From contig CAMWFH010000013.1 of the NCBI GenBank assembly GCA_947173485.1, positions 1-63,567 of the forward strand: a DNA stretch of 63,567 bases. The letters are read 5' to 3'. How positions within the stretch are numbered: position 1 is the stretch's first letter; each line of letters opens with the position of its first letter. Source of the stretch: an uncultured Clostridia bacterium. Its GTDB lineage: Bacteria > Bacillota > Clostridia > Oscillospirales > Oscillospiraceae. Shown piece after piece: positions 1 through 8,320 of the stretch. The position numbers and the translations under genes are program-made. The notes below the pieces were generated by a model. That model saw nothing but the letters and a program-made list of their open reading frames with translations, did no database searches and was not told the origin of the DNA.

Positions 1-544
1 TGCCCAGCTTGTGGGCCTCGGCGATGGCGTTGCGCTCCTTGCGGGTATCCACGATGAACAGGGCGCCGGGCAGGCGCTTCATCTCGGTGACGCCGCCCAG
101 GTACTTCTCCAGCTTGGCGATCTCGCCCATGTGCTTGATGACTTCCTTCTTGGGCAGCATGTCGAAGGTGCCGTCCTCCTGCATCCGCTTGAGCTGGTTG
201 AGGCGGTCCACACGGGTGCGCATGGTCTTGAAGTTGGTCATCATGCCGCCCAGCCAGCGGGCGTTGACATAGTACATATTGCAGCGCAGGGCCTCGTCGT
301 GGATGGCCTCCTGGGCCTGCTTCTTGGTGCCCACGAAGAGGATGGACTGGCCGCTCTCCGCCAGCTCCCGGACGAAGTTATGGGCCTCCTCCAGCTTCTT
401 CACCGTCTTTTGGAGATCGATGATATAGATGCCGTTGCGCTCGGTGTAGATATAGGGGGCCATCTTGGGGTTCCAGCGGCGGGTCTGGTGGCCGAAGTGG
501 ACGCCGGCCTCCAGCAGCTGCTTCATGGATACGACATTCGCCAT
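1..544 (-). CDS. rpsB: 30S ribosomal protein S2 (3' end cut by window edge)
   Basis: Small-subunit ribosomal protein S2, which joins late in 30S assembly. The reverse-strand reading opens [18 protein letters not shown], followed by a [19 protein letters not shown] segment and an IYIIDLQKT segment, all diagnostic of S2. The start ATG at 542-544 has a GGAGG ribosome binding site about 10 bases upstream. About 181 codons are present; the family is usually 230-260 residues, so the C-terminus and the expected tsf gene lie beyond the window. Family identification is very secure. Confidence 0.97.
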   Translation of the reverse strand, partial: MANVVSMKQLLEAGVHFGHQTRRWNPKMAPYIYTERNGIYIIDLQKTVKKLEEAHNFVRELAESGQSILFVGTKKQAQEAIHDEALRCNMYYVNARWLGGMMTNFKTMRTRVDRLNQLKRMQEDGTFDMLPKKEVIKHMGEIAKLEKYLGGVTEMKRLPGALFIVDTRKERNAIAEAHKLG

Positions 545-713
545 AGTGTTTTGTTCCTCCAGTTCATTTCAGTTTCTTACCTCCGGGCCCTTCATCCCCC
601 CGGCCAACCCCTGGGGGCACCGACCGGACATCCGGGCCCGTGCGTAATGCTGGAATATGATAGCACATCTTCTCCCAGATCGCAAGAGCTTTTTCAAATT
701 TTCCCGTACTTTC

Positions 714-998
714 TTAAAATCTCCGCCGGCGGCGCTCCCCCCGGTAGGGCTCCCGGCGCTGGATGGGCTTGTCGATCAGGACGATATCGTCCCCGATCTG
801 CTTGATGCACTCCCAGGGGACATAGAACTCCTCCCCCCGTCCAAAGAGCCCGAAGAACCGGGCCGGCCCCGGCACGATCAGGGCCACCACCTTCCCGTCC
901 GGCACGGTGACCTCCACATCTCCCACATAGCCCAGCCGGCAGCCATCGCAGATATTGATGACCTCCTTGCACCGCAGGTCCACCATCCTGCACTGCAT
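714..998 (-). CDS. YlmC/YmxH family PRC-barrel protein
   Basis: Small PRC-barrel protein of the YlmC/YmxH family, linked to sporulation in Firmicutes but without a known biochemical activity. The protein shows RCKEVINICDGCRLGYVGDVEV, then a VALIVPGPARFFGLFGR segment, then VPWECIKQIGDDIVLID, the typical order for the family. An upstream in-frame ATG at 1022 is possible, but its Shine-Dalgarno spacing is poor. The ATG at 998 (MQCRMVDLRC) has AAGGGG about nine bases upstream and matches the family start. The C-terminus ends in an arginine-rich tail. It lies between an aldolase gene and rpsB on the same strand, with no clear operon link. Confidence 0.85.
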   Translation of the reverse strand: MQCRMVDLRCKEVINICDGCRLGYVGDVEVTVPDGKVVALIVPGPARFFGLFGRGEEFYVPWECIKQIGDDIVLIDKPIQRREPYRGERRRRRF

Positions 999-1073
999 AT
1001 CCCACATCCCCTTTCCTGGCATATCCTCACTTCCAGTATATGCGCCAGGAGCCGGGAAGTGCAGGTCCCTCTC

Positions 1074-1856
1074 TCAGCCTTGGGCGGCGGCGCGCAGCTC
1101 CCGGGCCAGAGCCTGGCAGCCGCTCATGAAGATGCCGATATCCGTGCTGGTGGCCACCCCGTCAAAGCCCCGGTCCAGGTACTTTTTCGCCCCGGCGGCG
1201 TCGCTGGTGAAGATCAGCGCCGGCTTGCCGGCGGCCTTGCAGGCGGCCAGGATGCGGTCGATGGCCGCCTCGAACCGGCTGTCGGTGAACCGGCCGGGGA
1301 TCCCCAGGGAGATGGACAGGTCGAAGGGGCCAACGAAGATCCCATCGATGCCCTCCAGCGCCGCCACCTCCTCGATCTGCTCCAGGCACTCCAGGGTCTC
1401 ACACTGGGGCAGCACCAGCAGCTCCTCATTGGACACCCGGATGAACTCGTCCAGGTCCTTGGCCCAGTCCTGGGCGCCGAACCCGCAGTGCCGCCCCTGG
1501 GCATAGCCCCGGCAGCCCTCCGGCGGGAACTTGGCCAGCTTGACCAGCCGGCGCATCTCCTCCATGGTCCGCAGGCAGGGGACGATCAGGCCGTAGGCCC
1601 CCGCGTCCACCGCCTGCTGGATATCCCGGTGGGTCACGTCCGCGATGCGGACAAAGGGGGCCATATGCCGGCTCTCCGCCGCCATGGCCAGGCCCATGAC
1701 CGTCTCCGTCGTAAAGGGGCCATGCTCAGTGTCGATGATCACATAGTCCAGGTCCGCGCAGCCCAGGCCCTCCATCATCCGCACATTGCCGGTCATGAAG
1801 AAGGTGCCGGTGACCTTCTCCCCTCTCGCCAGCTTCTCTTTTACCCAATTCTTCAT
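1074..1856 (-). CDS. HpcH/HpaI-type class II aldolase
   Basis: Predicted metal-dependent class II pyruvate aldolase of the HpcH/HpaI family, which cleaves or forms 2-keto-3-deoxy sugar-acid type compounds. The 260-residue TIM-barrel protein shows the family hallmarks: GTFFMTGN near the start, DYVIIDTEHGPF around residue 40, VRIADVTHRDIQQAVDAGAYGLIVP with the conserved arginine and glycine-rich strand, and DGIFVGPFDLSISLGIPG with the acidic metal ligand region. Length is normal for the family. A strong AGGAGGA site precedes the ATG. The natural substrate cannot be told from sequence; it stands alone here rather than in an aromatic- or sugar-acid operon. Confidence 0.9.
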   Translation of the reverse strand: MKNWVKEKLARGEKVTGTFFMTGNVRMMEGLGCADLDYVIIDTEHGPFTTETVMGLAMAAESRHMAPFVRIADVTHRDIQQAVDAGAYGLIVPCLRTMEEMRRLVKLAKFPPEGCRGYAQGRHCGFGAQDWAKDLDEFIRVSNEELLVLPQCETLECLEQIEEVAALEGIDGIFVGPFDLSISLGIPGRFTDSRFEAAIDRILAACKAAGKPALIFTSDAAGAKKYLDRGFDGVATSTDIGIFMSGCQALARELRAAAQG

Positions 1857-1912
1857 AGCGTCCTATCCTCCTATATCGAACTCTTCGCCTCAGACCGTTC
1901 CCCTTAGACCGC

Positions 1913-3937
1913 TCACCGCCGCAGCCGGAACTTGGACACCATCTCCCGCAGGACCGCCGCCTGGCCGGACAGCTCCTCGCTGGCGGCGGCGCTGGTCTCC
2001 GCCGTGGCCACGTTGGACTGGACCACATGGGAGATCTGCTCGATCCCCTGGGTGATCTCCTGGGCATTGGCGGCCTGCTCCTGGGTATAGGCCGCGATGC
2101 CGTCCACCAGCTTGCTCATCTCGTCCGCCTGGGCCACCACCGCCAGCATGGACTCGGAGGTGTCCTGGGCCGCTCTGGCCCCCTCCGCCATGGAGTCCAC
2201 CGTCTGGCCCAAGAGGGCCGTGGTCTCCTTCGCTGCCGCGGAGGACTTGCCCGCCAGCATCCGCACCTCGTCGGCCACCACCGCGAAGCCCTTGCCGGCC
2301 TCCCCGGCCCGGGCGGCCTCCACCGCGGCGTTCAGCGCCAGGATATTGGTCTGGAAGGCGATATCCTCGATGGTCTTGACGATGCGGTGGATCTCCGTGG
2401 AGCGGTCAGAGATCTTCTGGAGCGTATCCGTCATATCCTGCATCTTCCCGCTGCTGGCCAGCAGGCCGCCCTTGACCTCCTGGGAGATCTGGCTGGCCCG
2501 CTGGGCGCCCTGGGCGATATAGCCCACGCTCTCGGAGACCGCGCTGATATGACCGGCCAGCGCCTCCACCTCGGCGGCCTGCTCCGTGGAGCCCTGGGAC
2601 AGCTGGAGCGCGCCGCTGGACACCTGCTCCGCGCCGGCGGCCACGTCCCGGGAGGCGCTGTTGAGCTGGCCCATCACACTGTTGAGCCGGAGGGAGATCT
2701 CGTCCAGGGAGTCCCGGATCTTTGTGAACTCGCCGGTATACTCCTGCCGCAGGGTGAAGTCCAGTCCGCCCTCCGCGATCTCCCGCAGGACGCTGGCGAT
2801 CTCATCGATATAGGTCACATAGTCCCGCAGCCGGAGGGTGACCCGGTTGAAGTCGTCCGCCAGCACCCCCAGCTCGTCGTTGGAATGGAACCGGATGCTC
2901 TGGTCCAGGGCCCCCTCGGCGATGCGGGTGGCGGCCTGGCTCAGCTCCGCCACCGGTCGGCCGATGATGCGCCGGACCTGGATGATCACCAGGAGGGTGA
3001 GGGCGGCTACCGCCAGCACCGACAGCGCCAGCATGATGGCCGTCAGCTGGCGCAGCTCCGACAGCACCTCCCCCTGGGAGACATGGGCCACCGCCATCCA
3101 GTCGCTGCCCGGGACCTGGGCCAGCTGGATATAGGTGCCCCCATCCAGGAACAGCCCTGTCTTCCCCGCCCGGATCTGCTGGGCGGCATATGGATAGATC
3201 CCGCTGGTCAGCTCGCTGAGCTTCTTGCCGGTGACGGAGGCGTCCCGGTGGCCGATGATGGTATCCGTCCGGGTGTCCACCAGGAAGATCCCGCCGGTGT
3301 CCTCGATCTGGATACCGCTGACGATCTGGGAGATGGAATCCAGATACACGTCCGCTGCGGCCACGCCCCGCACCCGGCCCCCTGGCCCTTTCAGGGCCCC
3401 GGAGGCCCCCACCACATAGGAACGGCTGTCCTCGTCAAAGTACACGTCCCCCAGGATGAAGTCCTGGGAGCCGATCCCGTCCTGATACCAGCTCTTCACC
3501 AGGGCGTTGAAGTCCGGCCCCGGCACGAAGGAGGCGTGGTACAGGGAGCCGTCGGTCAGCGCCACATACAGCCCCGCCGGATATGCCTCGCTCTGGCCCG
3601 CCGTATGCCGTATGTAGGCCTGCATAGTGGGGATATCCATGTTTTCATACTCGATCGTATCCCGCTGGACCTCCAGCATGGTCAGCGTGTCGTTCATCCA
3701 GGCCCTGGTCTCCTGGATGGTCCGCTCGGTGGTGGTCCGCAGCAGGTCCTCGCTCTTTTCCAGCAGGGCGTTGGACATCTGGAGATAGACCACCGACAGC
3801 AGCACCCCCAGGGCCAGCACCGCGCTGACCACCGTGGCGAATACCAGCTTGGACGTGACCCCCGCGCCCCGCTTGGTCCTCGGAGTGGGACGGACCGCCT
3901 GCTTCTCTTTTACGACTTCCATAGCAAACTCTCTCAT
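1913..3937 (-). CDS. Methyl-accepting chemotaxis protein with periplasmic-type Cache sensor
   Basis: Transmembrane chemoreceptor that signals through CheA/CheW. An N-terminal basic segment is followed by a membrane helix (about residues 30-55), an extracellular double-Cache-like sensor (about 60-300, including [12 protein letters not shown] and [12 protein letters not shown] segments), a second membrane helix, a HAMP region (about 330-400) and a long C-terminal signalling coiled coil with the hairpin tip [19 protein letters not shown]. Length 674 is typical. The start may instead be the ATG five codons downstream (MEVVKEKQ). The ligand is unknown. No che genes are nearby. A TTGCGC-17-TATAAT promoter lies upstream. 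Confidence 0.93.
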   Translation of the reverse strand: MREFAMEVVKEKQAVRPTPRTKRGAGVTSKLVFATVVSAVLALGVLLSVVYLQMSNALLEKSEDLLRTTTERTIQETRAWMNDTLTMLEVQRDTIEYENMDIPTMQAYIRHTAGQSEAYPAGLYVALTDGSLYHASFVPGPDFNALVKSWYQDGIGSQDFILGDVYFDEDSRSYVVGASGALKGPGGRVRGVAAADVYLDSISQIVSGIQIEDTGGIFLVDTRTDTIIGHRDASVTGKKLSELTSGIYPYAAQQIRAGKTGLFLDGGTYIQLAQVPGSDWMAVAHVSQGEVLSELRQLTAIMLALSVLAVAALTLLVIIQVRRIIGRPVAELSQAATRIAEGALDQSIRFHSNDELGVLADDFNRVTLRLRDYVTYIDEIASVLREIAEGGLDFTLRQEYTGEFTKIRDSLDEISLRLNSVMGQLNSASRDVAAGAEQVSSGALQLSQGSTEQAAEVEALAGHISAVSESVGYIAQGAQRASQISQEVKGGLLASSGKMQDMTDTLQKISDRSTEIHRIVKTIEDIAFQTNILALNAAVEAARAGEAGKGFAVVADEVRMLAGKSSAAAKETTALLGQTVDSMAEGARAAQDTSESMLAVVAQADEMSKLVDGIAAYTQEQAANAQEITQGIEQISHVVQSNVATAETSAAASEELSGQAAVLREMVSKFRLRR

Positions 3938-3981
3938 ACGCCTTTATAGTTTTGTTCGCGCTAACATGACAAAGCAGGATG

Positions 3982-4010
3982 ATTATAACAGGCATACGGG
4001 AGAAGCGCAA
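3982..4010 (-). promoter_or_regulatory. Promoter for the chemoreceptor gene
   Basis: Reverse-strand TTGCGC (4005-4010), 17-base spacer, perfect TATAAT (3982-3987), about 45 bases upstream of the chemoreceptor start. Seen directly; activity is inferred. Confidence 0.6.
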
Positions 4011-4078
4011 GTGTTTCTTCACATTTCGATGCCGCTCGCCCCTAAAAAAGCCCGCGCCCCCTCCCTGCGCCGCCGCTC

Positions 4079-4107
4079 TTGATTTTATCCGGTAGATACC
4101 ATATAAT
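4079..4107 (+). promoter_or_regulatory. SigA-type promoter for the Dabb gene
   Basis: TTGATT (4079-4084), 17-base spacer, perfect TATAAT (4102-4107), about 44 bases upstream of the Dabb start codon. It probably also drives the downstream 531-residue protein and tex. Confidence 0.65.
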
Positions 4108-4150
4108 AGGGCCATCCCGACAGCCAAACTGATAAAAGGAGATCTTTGTT

Positions 4151-4435
4151 ATGATCAAGCATATCGTCATGTGGAAGTTCAAGCCCGGCACCGAGGAGCA
4201 GGCCCGCCAGTTCATCGAGGGCCTCCGGGGCCTCTATGGCGTCATCCCCCAGATCCGGGAGCAGGAGGTGGGGCTGGACTGCGGTGTGGCCGGCAACTAC
4301 AGCGGCGTGCTGGTGTCCGCCTTCGACAGCCTGGAGGACCTGGAGGCCTATAAGCGCGACCCCCGCCATGTGAAGGTGTCCAGCCTGTGCAAGGCCATCC
4401 GGGAGGACCGGACCTGTGTGGACTATATCGTCTGA
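4151..4435 (+). CDS. Dabb (stress-responsive alpha/beta-barrel) protein
   Basis: 94-residue protein of the Dabb family: small dimeric ferredoxin-like alpha/beta barrels, often stress-associated and generally of unknown biochemical role. The start MIKHIVMWKFKPGTEE and the C-terminal RDPRHVKVSSLCKAIREDR are characteristic, with the conserved His-Val/Ile-Val-Met-Trp strand and a YKRDPRH-type motif. It has a good AAAGGAGA ribosome binding site and its own promoter. The next gene starts 64 bases downstream on the same strand and may be co-transcribed. Confidence 0.85.
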   Translation: MIKHIVMWKFKPGTEEQARQFIEGLRGLYGVIPQIREQEVGLDCGVAGNYSGVLVSAFDSLEDLEAYKRDPRHVKVSSLCKAIREDRTCVDYIV

Positions 4436-4498
4436 CCCACTAAGATCGCCGGCCGCCCCGCCAGGGGAGGCCGGACAGGACAAAAGGAGAACGACCTG

Positions 4499-6094
4499 AT
4501 GGCAGGAGCATTTGAAACATTTTCCCTCCAGGAGCTGACCGCGAAGCCGGAGGACGCCTTCCGCCTAGCCTCCCTGGCGGCGGACCAGGGCCGGGAGATC
4601 CGGGCCTACAGCGGCAGCTACTACCGCTACGACATGGGTGACGCCCGGCTCAGCGTCCGGGCCGCCCGGAACTATGAGACCGGGGAGCTGGACCTGTGCG
4701 GTATGGACATCGCCCTGGCCGGCGCCCCCCTCTGGGACCTGACCGCCGTGGCGGACCTGACGGCCCCAGGGGCCGACCCCCTCAGCCGCACCCTCCTTCT
4801 CCGCCGCGCCGACGGGGAGGGCCTTTTCGCCGCGACGCTGGTGGCCGCCGACGTGCTGCCCCAGTTCGAGGGGCCGGTCCGTCTGGGGGTGTCTGGGCAG
4901 GCGGTGCGGGTGGACTACCTTCCCGCCGGCACGCCCCCCTCAGACCGCCTCCCCAACGGCGTGCTGGTGCCCTGCGGCTACCTGTTGGCCACCCAGTCCG
5001 CCCGGGCGACGGTGTCCCTGATGGACCCCATCACCGATGCCGACTTCGAGCTGGCCCTCAACACCGTCCAGCTCCGGGGCGTGGTGAAGGACGCCGTGGT
5101 GGGCGAGACCTATATGGGCCTGGAGCGGATGACCGTTTTCGTCCGCATCCTGGTGGAGACTATCTATGGCGACCTGGCCATCTGCCACCCCACCACCATG
5201 GTGGCGGAGGACCAGCGGGACCTGGTGAAGCCGGGGAGCGTGGTGTCCGTCCTCTGTGAGCTGACGGCGGATGCCGCCGTAGGGCGGTATGAGGCCGGCG
5301 TGGAGTTCGGCGAGGAGCAGGACCTGGCCCTGCTGCGCCACTTCTTCGAGCACGGCGGCGCAGACCGGCTCCGCCCTGCCCTCCACAGCGAGTGCCGCTA
5401 CCACTCCGACTACTCCGGCAGCACCCTGGAGGGGGTGGAGGCCACGGTGGCTCTTTTGAAGGACGTGGAGGAGGCCCTGGACGAGGCGAGCCGCTACTAC
5501 GCCTACCCCGCCCATATCCTCCGGGTGGACGAGGACCTGGACCAGCCCGTGCCCACCGCCTACGGCCCCGGCAAGCGGTGCCTGCTGTTGGCCCAGGGGG
5601 GCGAGGAGAGATATGTGGCCCTGTGCTTCATCGAGACCGACAGCCTGGGCCGTATCCGCACCCTCTGCCTCAGCCAGGACGGCCGCTACAACTTCCAGCG
5701 GGACGACCTGCCCCTGTCCGTGGCCGATGCCGAGCCCCCCGCCGATGCCCTGGAGGCTATGATGCCCTGGATGATCATGGGCGGCCTGCTCCAGGAGGCG
5801 GAGGACCTCTTCGCGGACAAGTCCGCTTTCCCCGCCTACGAGGCCCGGGCCAAAGAGGCCCTGGGCGCCATCCTGGACCGGGAGGACTTCGACGGCGCTC
5901 TTCAGGCCCTCTTTGGCACGCTCTACGCCGAGACCGCCGGCGGGGACGAGGAGAAGGGCGCGGCCCTCTATGAGGGCTTTTTGAACTATCCCCGGCTGGC
6001 CCGGCCGGATGTGGAGACCTATCAGCAGCAGCTGCTCAACGCCCTGGTCCTCCTCCAGCGGCTGGGCGCTCTGAACCGCCTGGAGGAGACATGA
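4499..6094 (+). CDS. Unknown 531-residue protein translationally coupled to Tex
   Basis: I do not recognise this family. The protein is acidic and soluble-looking, with no signal peptide, no membrane helix and no obvious catalytic motif. Residues 1-180 look beta-rich. A second part around 270-360 (ALHSECRYHSDYSGSTLEG, then KDVEEALDEASRYYAYPAHI) resembles nothing I can name, and the last 120 residues look helical. The gene has a clear AAAAGGAGA site. Its TGA overlaps the ATGATG start of tex, so the two are very likely co-translated and perhaps functionally linked. Coding bias is normal, so it is a real gene. Confidence 0.75.
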   Translation: MAGAFETFSLQELTAKPEDAFRLASLAADQGREIRAYSGSYYRYDMGDARLSVRAARNYETGELDLCGMDIALAGAPLWDLTAVADLTAPGADPLSRTLLLRRADGEGLFAATLVAADVLPQFEGPVRLGVSGQAVRVDYLPAGTPPSDRLPNGVLVPCGYLLATQSARATVSLMDPITDADFELALNTVQLRGVVKDAVVGETYMGLERMTVFVRILVETIYGDLAICHPTTMVAEDQRDLVKPGSVVSVLCELTADAAVGRYEAGVEFGEEQDLALLRHFFEHGGADRLRPALHSECRYHSDYSGSTLEGVEATVALLKDVEEALDEASRYYAYPAHILRVDEDLDQPVPTAYGPGKRCLLLAQGGEERYVALCFIETDSLGRIRTLCLSQDGRYNFQRDDLPLSVADAEPPADALEAMMPWMIMGGLLQEAEDLFADKSAFPAYEARAKEALGAILDREDFDGALQALFGTLYAETAGGDEEKGAALYEGFLNYPRLARPDVETYQQQLLNALVLLQRLGALNRLEET

Positions 6095-8247
6095 TGGAGA
6101 CCATCACCGAGATCCTGGCCCGAGAGCTGGGCCGGGAGACTGCCCATATCGAGAACGTCATCGCCCTGATCGATGAGGGCAACACCATCCCCTTCATCGC
6201 CCGCTACCGGAAGGAGCTCCACGGCTCTATGGACGATACCGCCCTCCGCACCCTGGCGGAGCGGCTGCAATACCTGCGGAACCTGGCGCAGCGCCGGGAG
6301 GAGGTGAAGGGGTCCATCGAGAGCCAGGGGAAGCTGACGGAGGACCTGGCCGCCGCCATCGATGCCGCCGCTACCCTGGCAGAGGTGGAGGACCTGTACC
6401 GCCCCTATAAGCAGAAGCGGCGGACCCGGGCCACTGTGGCCCGTGAAAAAGGGCTGGAGCCCCTGGCGGATATCTTCCTATCCCATGACCAGCCCTGCCC
6501 CGACCCGGCCGCGGCGGCGCTGGCCTTCGTAGACCCGGAAAAGGGCGTGGAGACAGCAGAGGACGCCATCCAGGGGGCCAGCGACATCATCGCCGAGAGG
6601 ATCAGCGACGACGCCGGGGTCCGCAAGGTCCTCCGCTCCCTCTACTGGGGCCGGGGCCAGCTGACCTCCCAGGCGGCGGACAAAGAGCCGGAGGACAGCG
6701 TCTACCGGCTGTACTACAGCTTCTCCGTGTCCCTCCCCCGGGCCCAGGGCCACCAGGTCCTGGCCATCAACCGGGGAGAGAAGGAGGGGCTCCTGAGGGT
6801 GTCCGCCCAGATGGACCGGGAGGCCGCCCTGGTGTGCCTGCGGCGGCAGGTGGTGCCGGGCACGGCGGCTATGGCCATCGTCCGCACCGCGGCGGACGAC
6901 GCCTACGACCGCCTGCTCCAGCCCTCCCTGGAGCGGGAGATGCGCGCCGCTCTGACAGAGCGGGCCAACGAGGGGGCGATCGGGATGTTCGCCCTGAACC
7001 TGAAGCCCCTGCTGCTCCAGCCGCCGGTGAAGGGGAAGGTGACCATGGGACTGGATCCCGGATACCGGATGGGCTGCAAGGTGGCGGTGGTGGACGGCAC
7101 TGGGAAAGTGCTGGATACCACCGTGGTCTACCCCACCCACGGGGAGCGGCAGAAGCGGGCCTGCATCGACGAGCTGGCCCAGCTCATCCGGCGGCACGGC
7201 GTGGCCCATATCGCCATCGGCAACGGCACCGCCAGCCGGGAGACCGAGCAGATGGCGGTGGAGCTGATTCGGGAGGTTGGCGGCAGCGTCAGCTATATGA
7301 TCGTCAACGAGGCAGGGGCCAGCGTGTACTCCGCCTCCAAGCTGGCGGCGGAGGAGTTCCCGGAGTACGATGTGAACCTCCGGTCGGCGGTGTCCATCGC
7401 CCGGCGGCTCCAGGACCCCCTGGCGGAGCTGGTGAAGATCGACCCCAAAGCCATCGGCGTGGGGCAGTACCAGCACGATATGCCCCAAAAGCAGCTGGAC
7501 GAGGCCCTCTCCGCCGTGGTGGAGGACTGCGTCAACGCCGTGGGCGTGGATGTGAACACTGCCTCCCCCTCCCTGCTGACACAGGTGGCGGGGCTCACCA
7601 CTACCACCGCCAAGAACATCGTCAAGTACCGGGAGGAGAACGGCGCTTTCACCTCCCGCAAGCAGCTCTTGAAGGTACCTAAGCTGGGACCTAAAGCCTT
7701 CGAGCAGTGCGCCGGGTTCCTGCGGGTGCCGGAGAGCAAGAGCGTTCTGGACAACACCGGCGTCCACCCGGAGAGCTACGCCGCGGCGGAGCGGCTCCTG
7801 GCGATGACGGGCTACACCCTGGCGGACGTGTCGGAGGACCGGCTGGCGGGCCTGCCGGAGAAGGTGGCCGCCCTGGGGGAGGCCCAGGCGGCGGAGCAGT
7901 GCGGCGTAGGCGCGCCCACCCTGCGGGACGTGGTGAAGGAGCTGATGAAGCCGGGGCGGGACCCCCGGGACGAGCTGCCGCCCCCCATCCTGCGGACCGA
8001 TGTGCTGGAGATGAAGGACTTGAAGCCGGGGATGGTGCTGACCGGGACCGTCCGCAATGTGATCGACTTCGGGATCTTCGTGGATATCGGCGTCCACCAG
8101 GATGGTCTGGTCCATATCTCCCAGGCGGCAGACCGCCGGGTCCGCCATCCCTCCGAGGTGGCCGCCGTGGGAGACGTGGTGAAGGTGAAAGTCCTGGAGG
8201 TGGACGAGAAGCGCAAGCGCATCTCCCTGACCATGAAGGACATCTAA
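6091..8247 (+). CDS. tex: Tex-type RNA-binding transcription accessory protein
   Basis: Tex/Spt6-like nucleic-acid-binding protein. It has an N-terminal helical Tex domain with NTIPFIARYRKELHGSMDD, a YqgF-like RNase H fold around residues 325-450 (MGLDPGYRMGCKVAVVDGTG), helix-hairpin-helix motifs near 480-570 (AGLTTTTAKNIVKYREENG), and a C-terminal S1 domain (LTGTVRNVIDFGIFVDIGVHQDG) with the usual HISQ sequence. Length 718 is standard. Two adjacent ATGs (6091 and 6094) could start it; both overlap the preceding stop codon. A bidirectional terminator follows. Confidence 0.97.
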   Translation: MMETITEILARELGRETAHIENVIALIDEGNTIPFIARYRKELHGSMDDTALRTLAERLQYLRNLAQRREEVKGSIESQGKLTEDLAAAIDAAATLAEVEDLYRPYKQKRRTRATVAREKGLEPLADIFLSHDQPCPDPAAAALAFVDPEKGVETAEDAIQGASDIIAERISDDAGVRKVLRSLYWGRGQLTSQAADKEPEDSVYRLYYSFSVSLPRAQGHQVLAINRGEKEGLLRVSAQMDREAALVCLRRQVVPGTAAMAIVRTAADDAYDRLLQPSLEREMRAALTERANEGAIGMFALNLKPLLLQPPVKGKVTMGLDPGYRMGCKVAVVDGTGKVLDTTVVYPTHGERQKRACIDELAQLIRRHGVAHIAIGNGTASRETEQMAVELIREVGGSVSYMIVNEAGASVYSASKLAAEEFPEYDVNLRSAVSIARRLQDPLAELVKIDPKAIGVGQYQHDMPQKQLDEALSAVVEDCVNAVGVDVNTASPSLLTQVAGLTTTTAKNIVKYREENGAFTSRKQLLKVPKLGPKAFEQCAGFLRVPESKSVLDNTGVHPESYAAAERLLAMTGYTLADVSEDRLAGLPEKVAALGEAQAAEQCGVGAPTLRDVVKELMKPGRDPRDELPPPILRTDVLEMKDLKPGMVLTGTVRNVIDFGIFVDIGVHQDGLVHISQAADRRVRHPSEVAAVGDVVKVKVLEVDEKRKRISLTMKDI

Positions 8248-8254
8248 AAAAGCA

Positions 8255-8295
8255 AGACCGCCTGCCAGTCGGAACTGGCAGGCGGCCTCTTTTTG
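8255..8295. terminator. Bidirectional intrinsic terminator
   Basis: An 11-bp perfect stem (8259-8269 with 8274-8284, four-base loop) has CTCTTTTT downstream on the plus strand and an A-run on the other side. It can therefore terminate both tex (plus) and the SLH surface protein gene (minus). Confidence 0.9.
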
Positions 8296-8320
8296 CCGGG
8301 TCGAGCCGCTGAGCGGCCCT

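Noticed and set aside
2027..3949. A 640-codon plus-strand frame opposite the chemoreceptor
   Set aside because: Shadow of the chemoreceptor; the real reading frame has complete Cache, HAMP and signalling domains.
6478..8148. A 556-codon minus-strand frame opposite tex
   Set aside because: Shadow frame; tex is certain and the composition is low-complexity.
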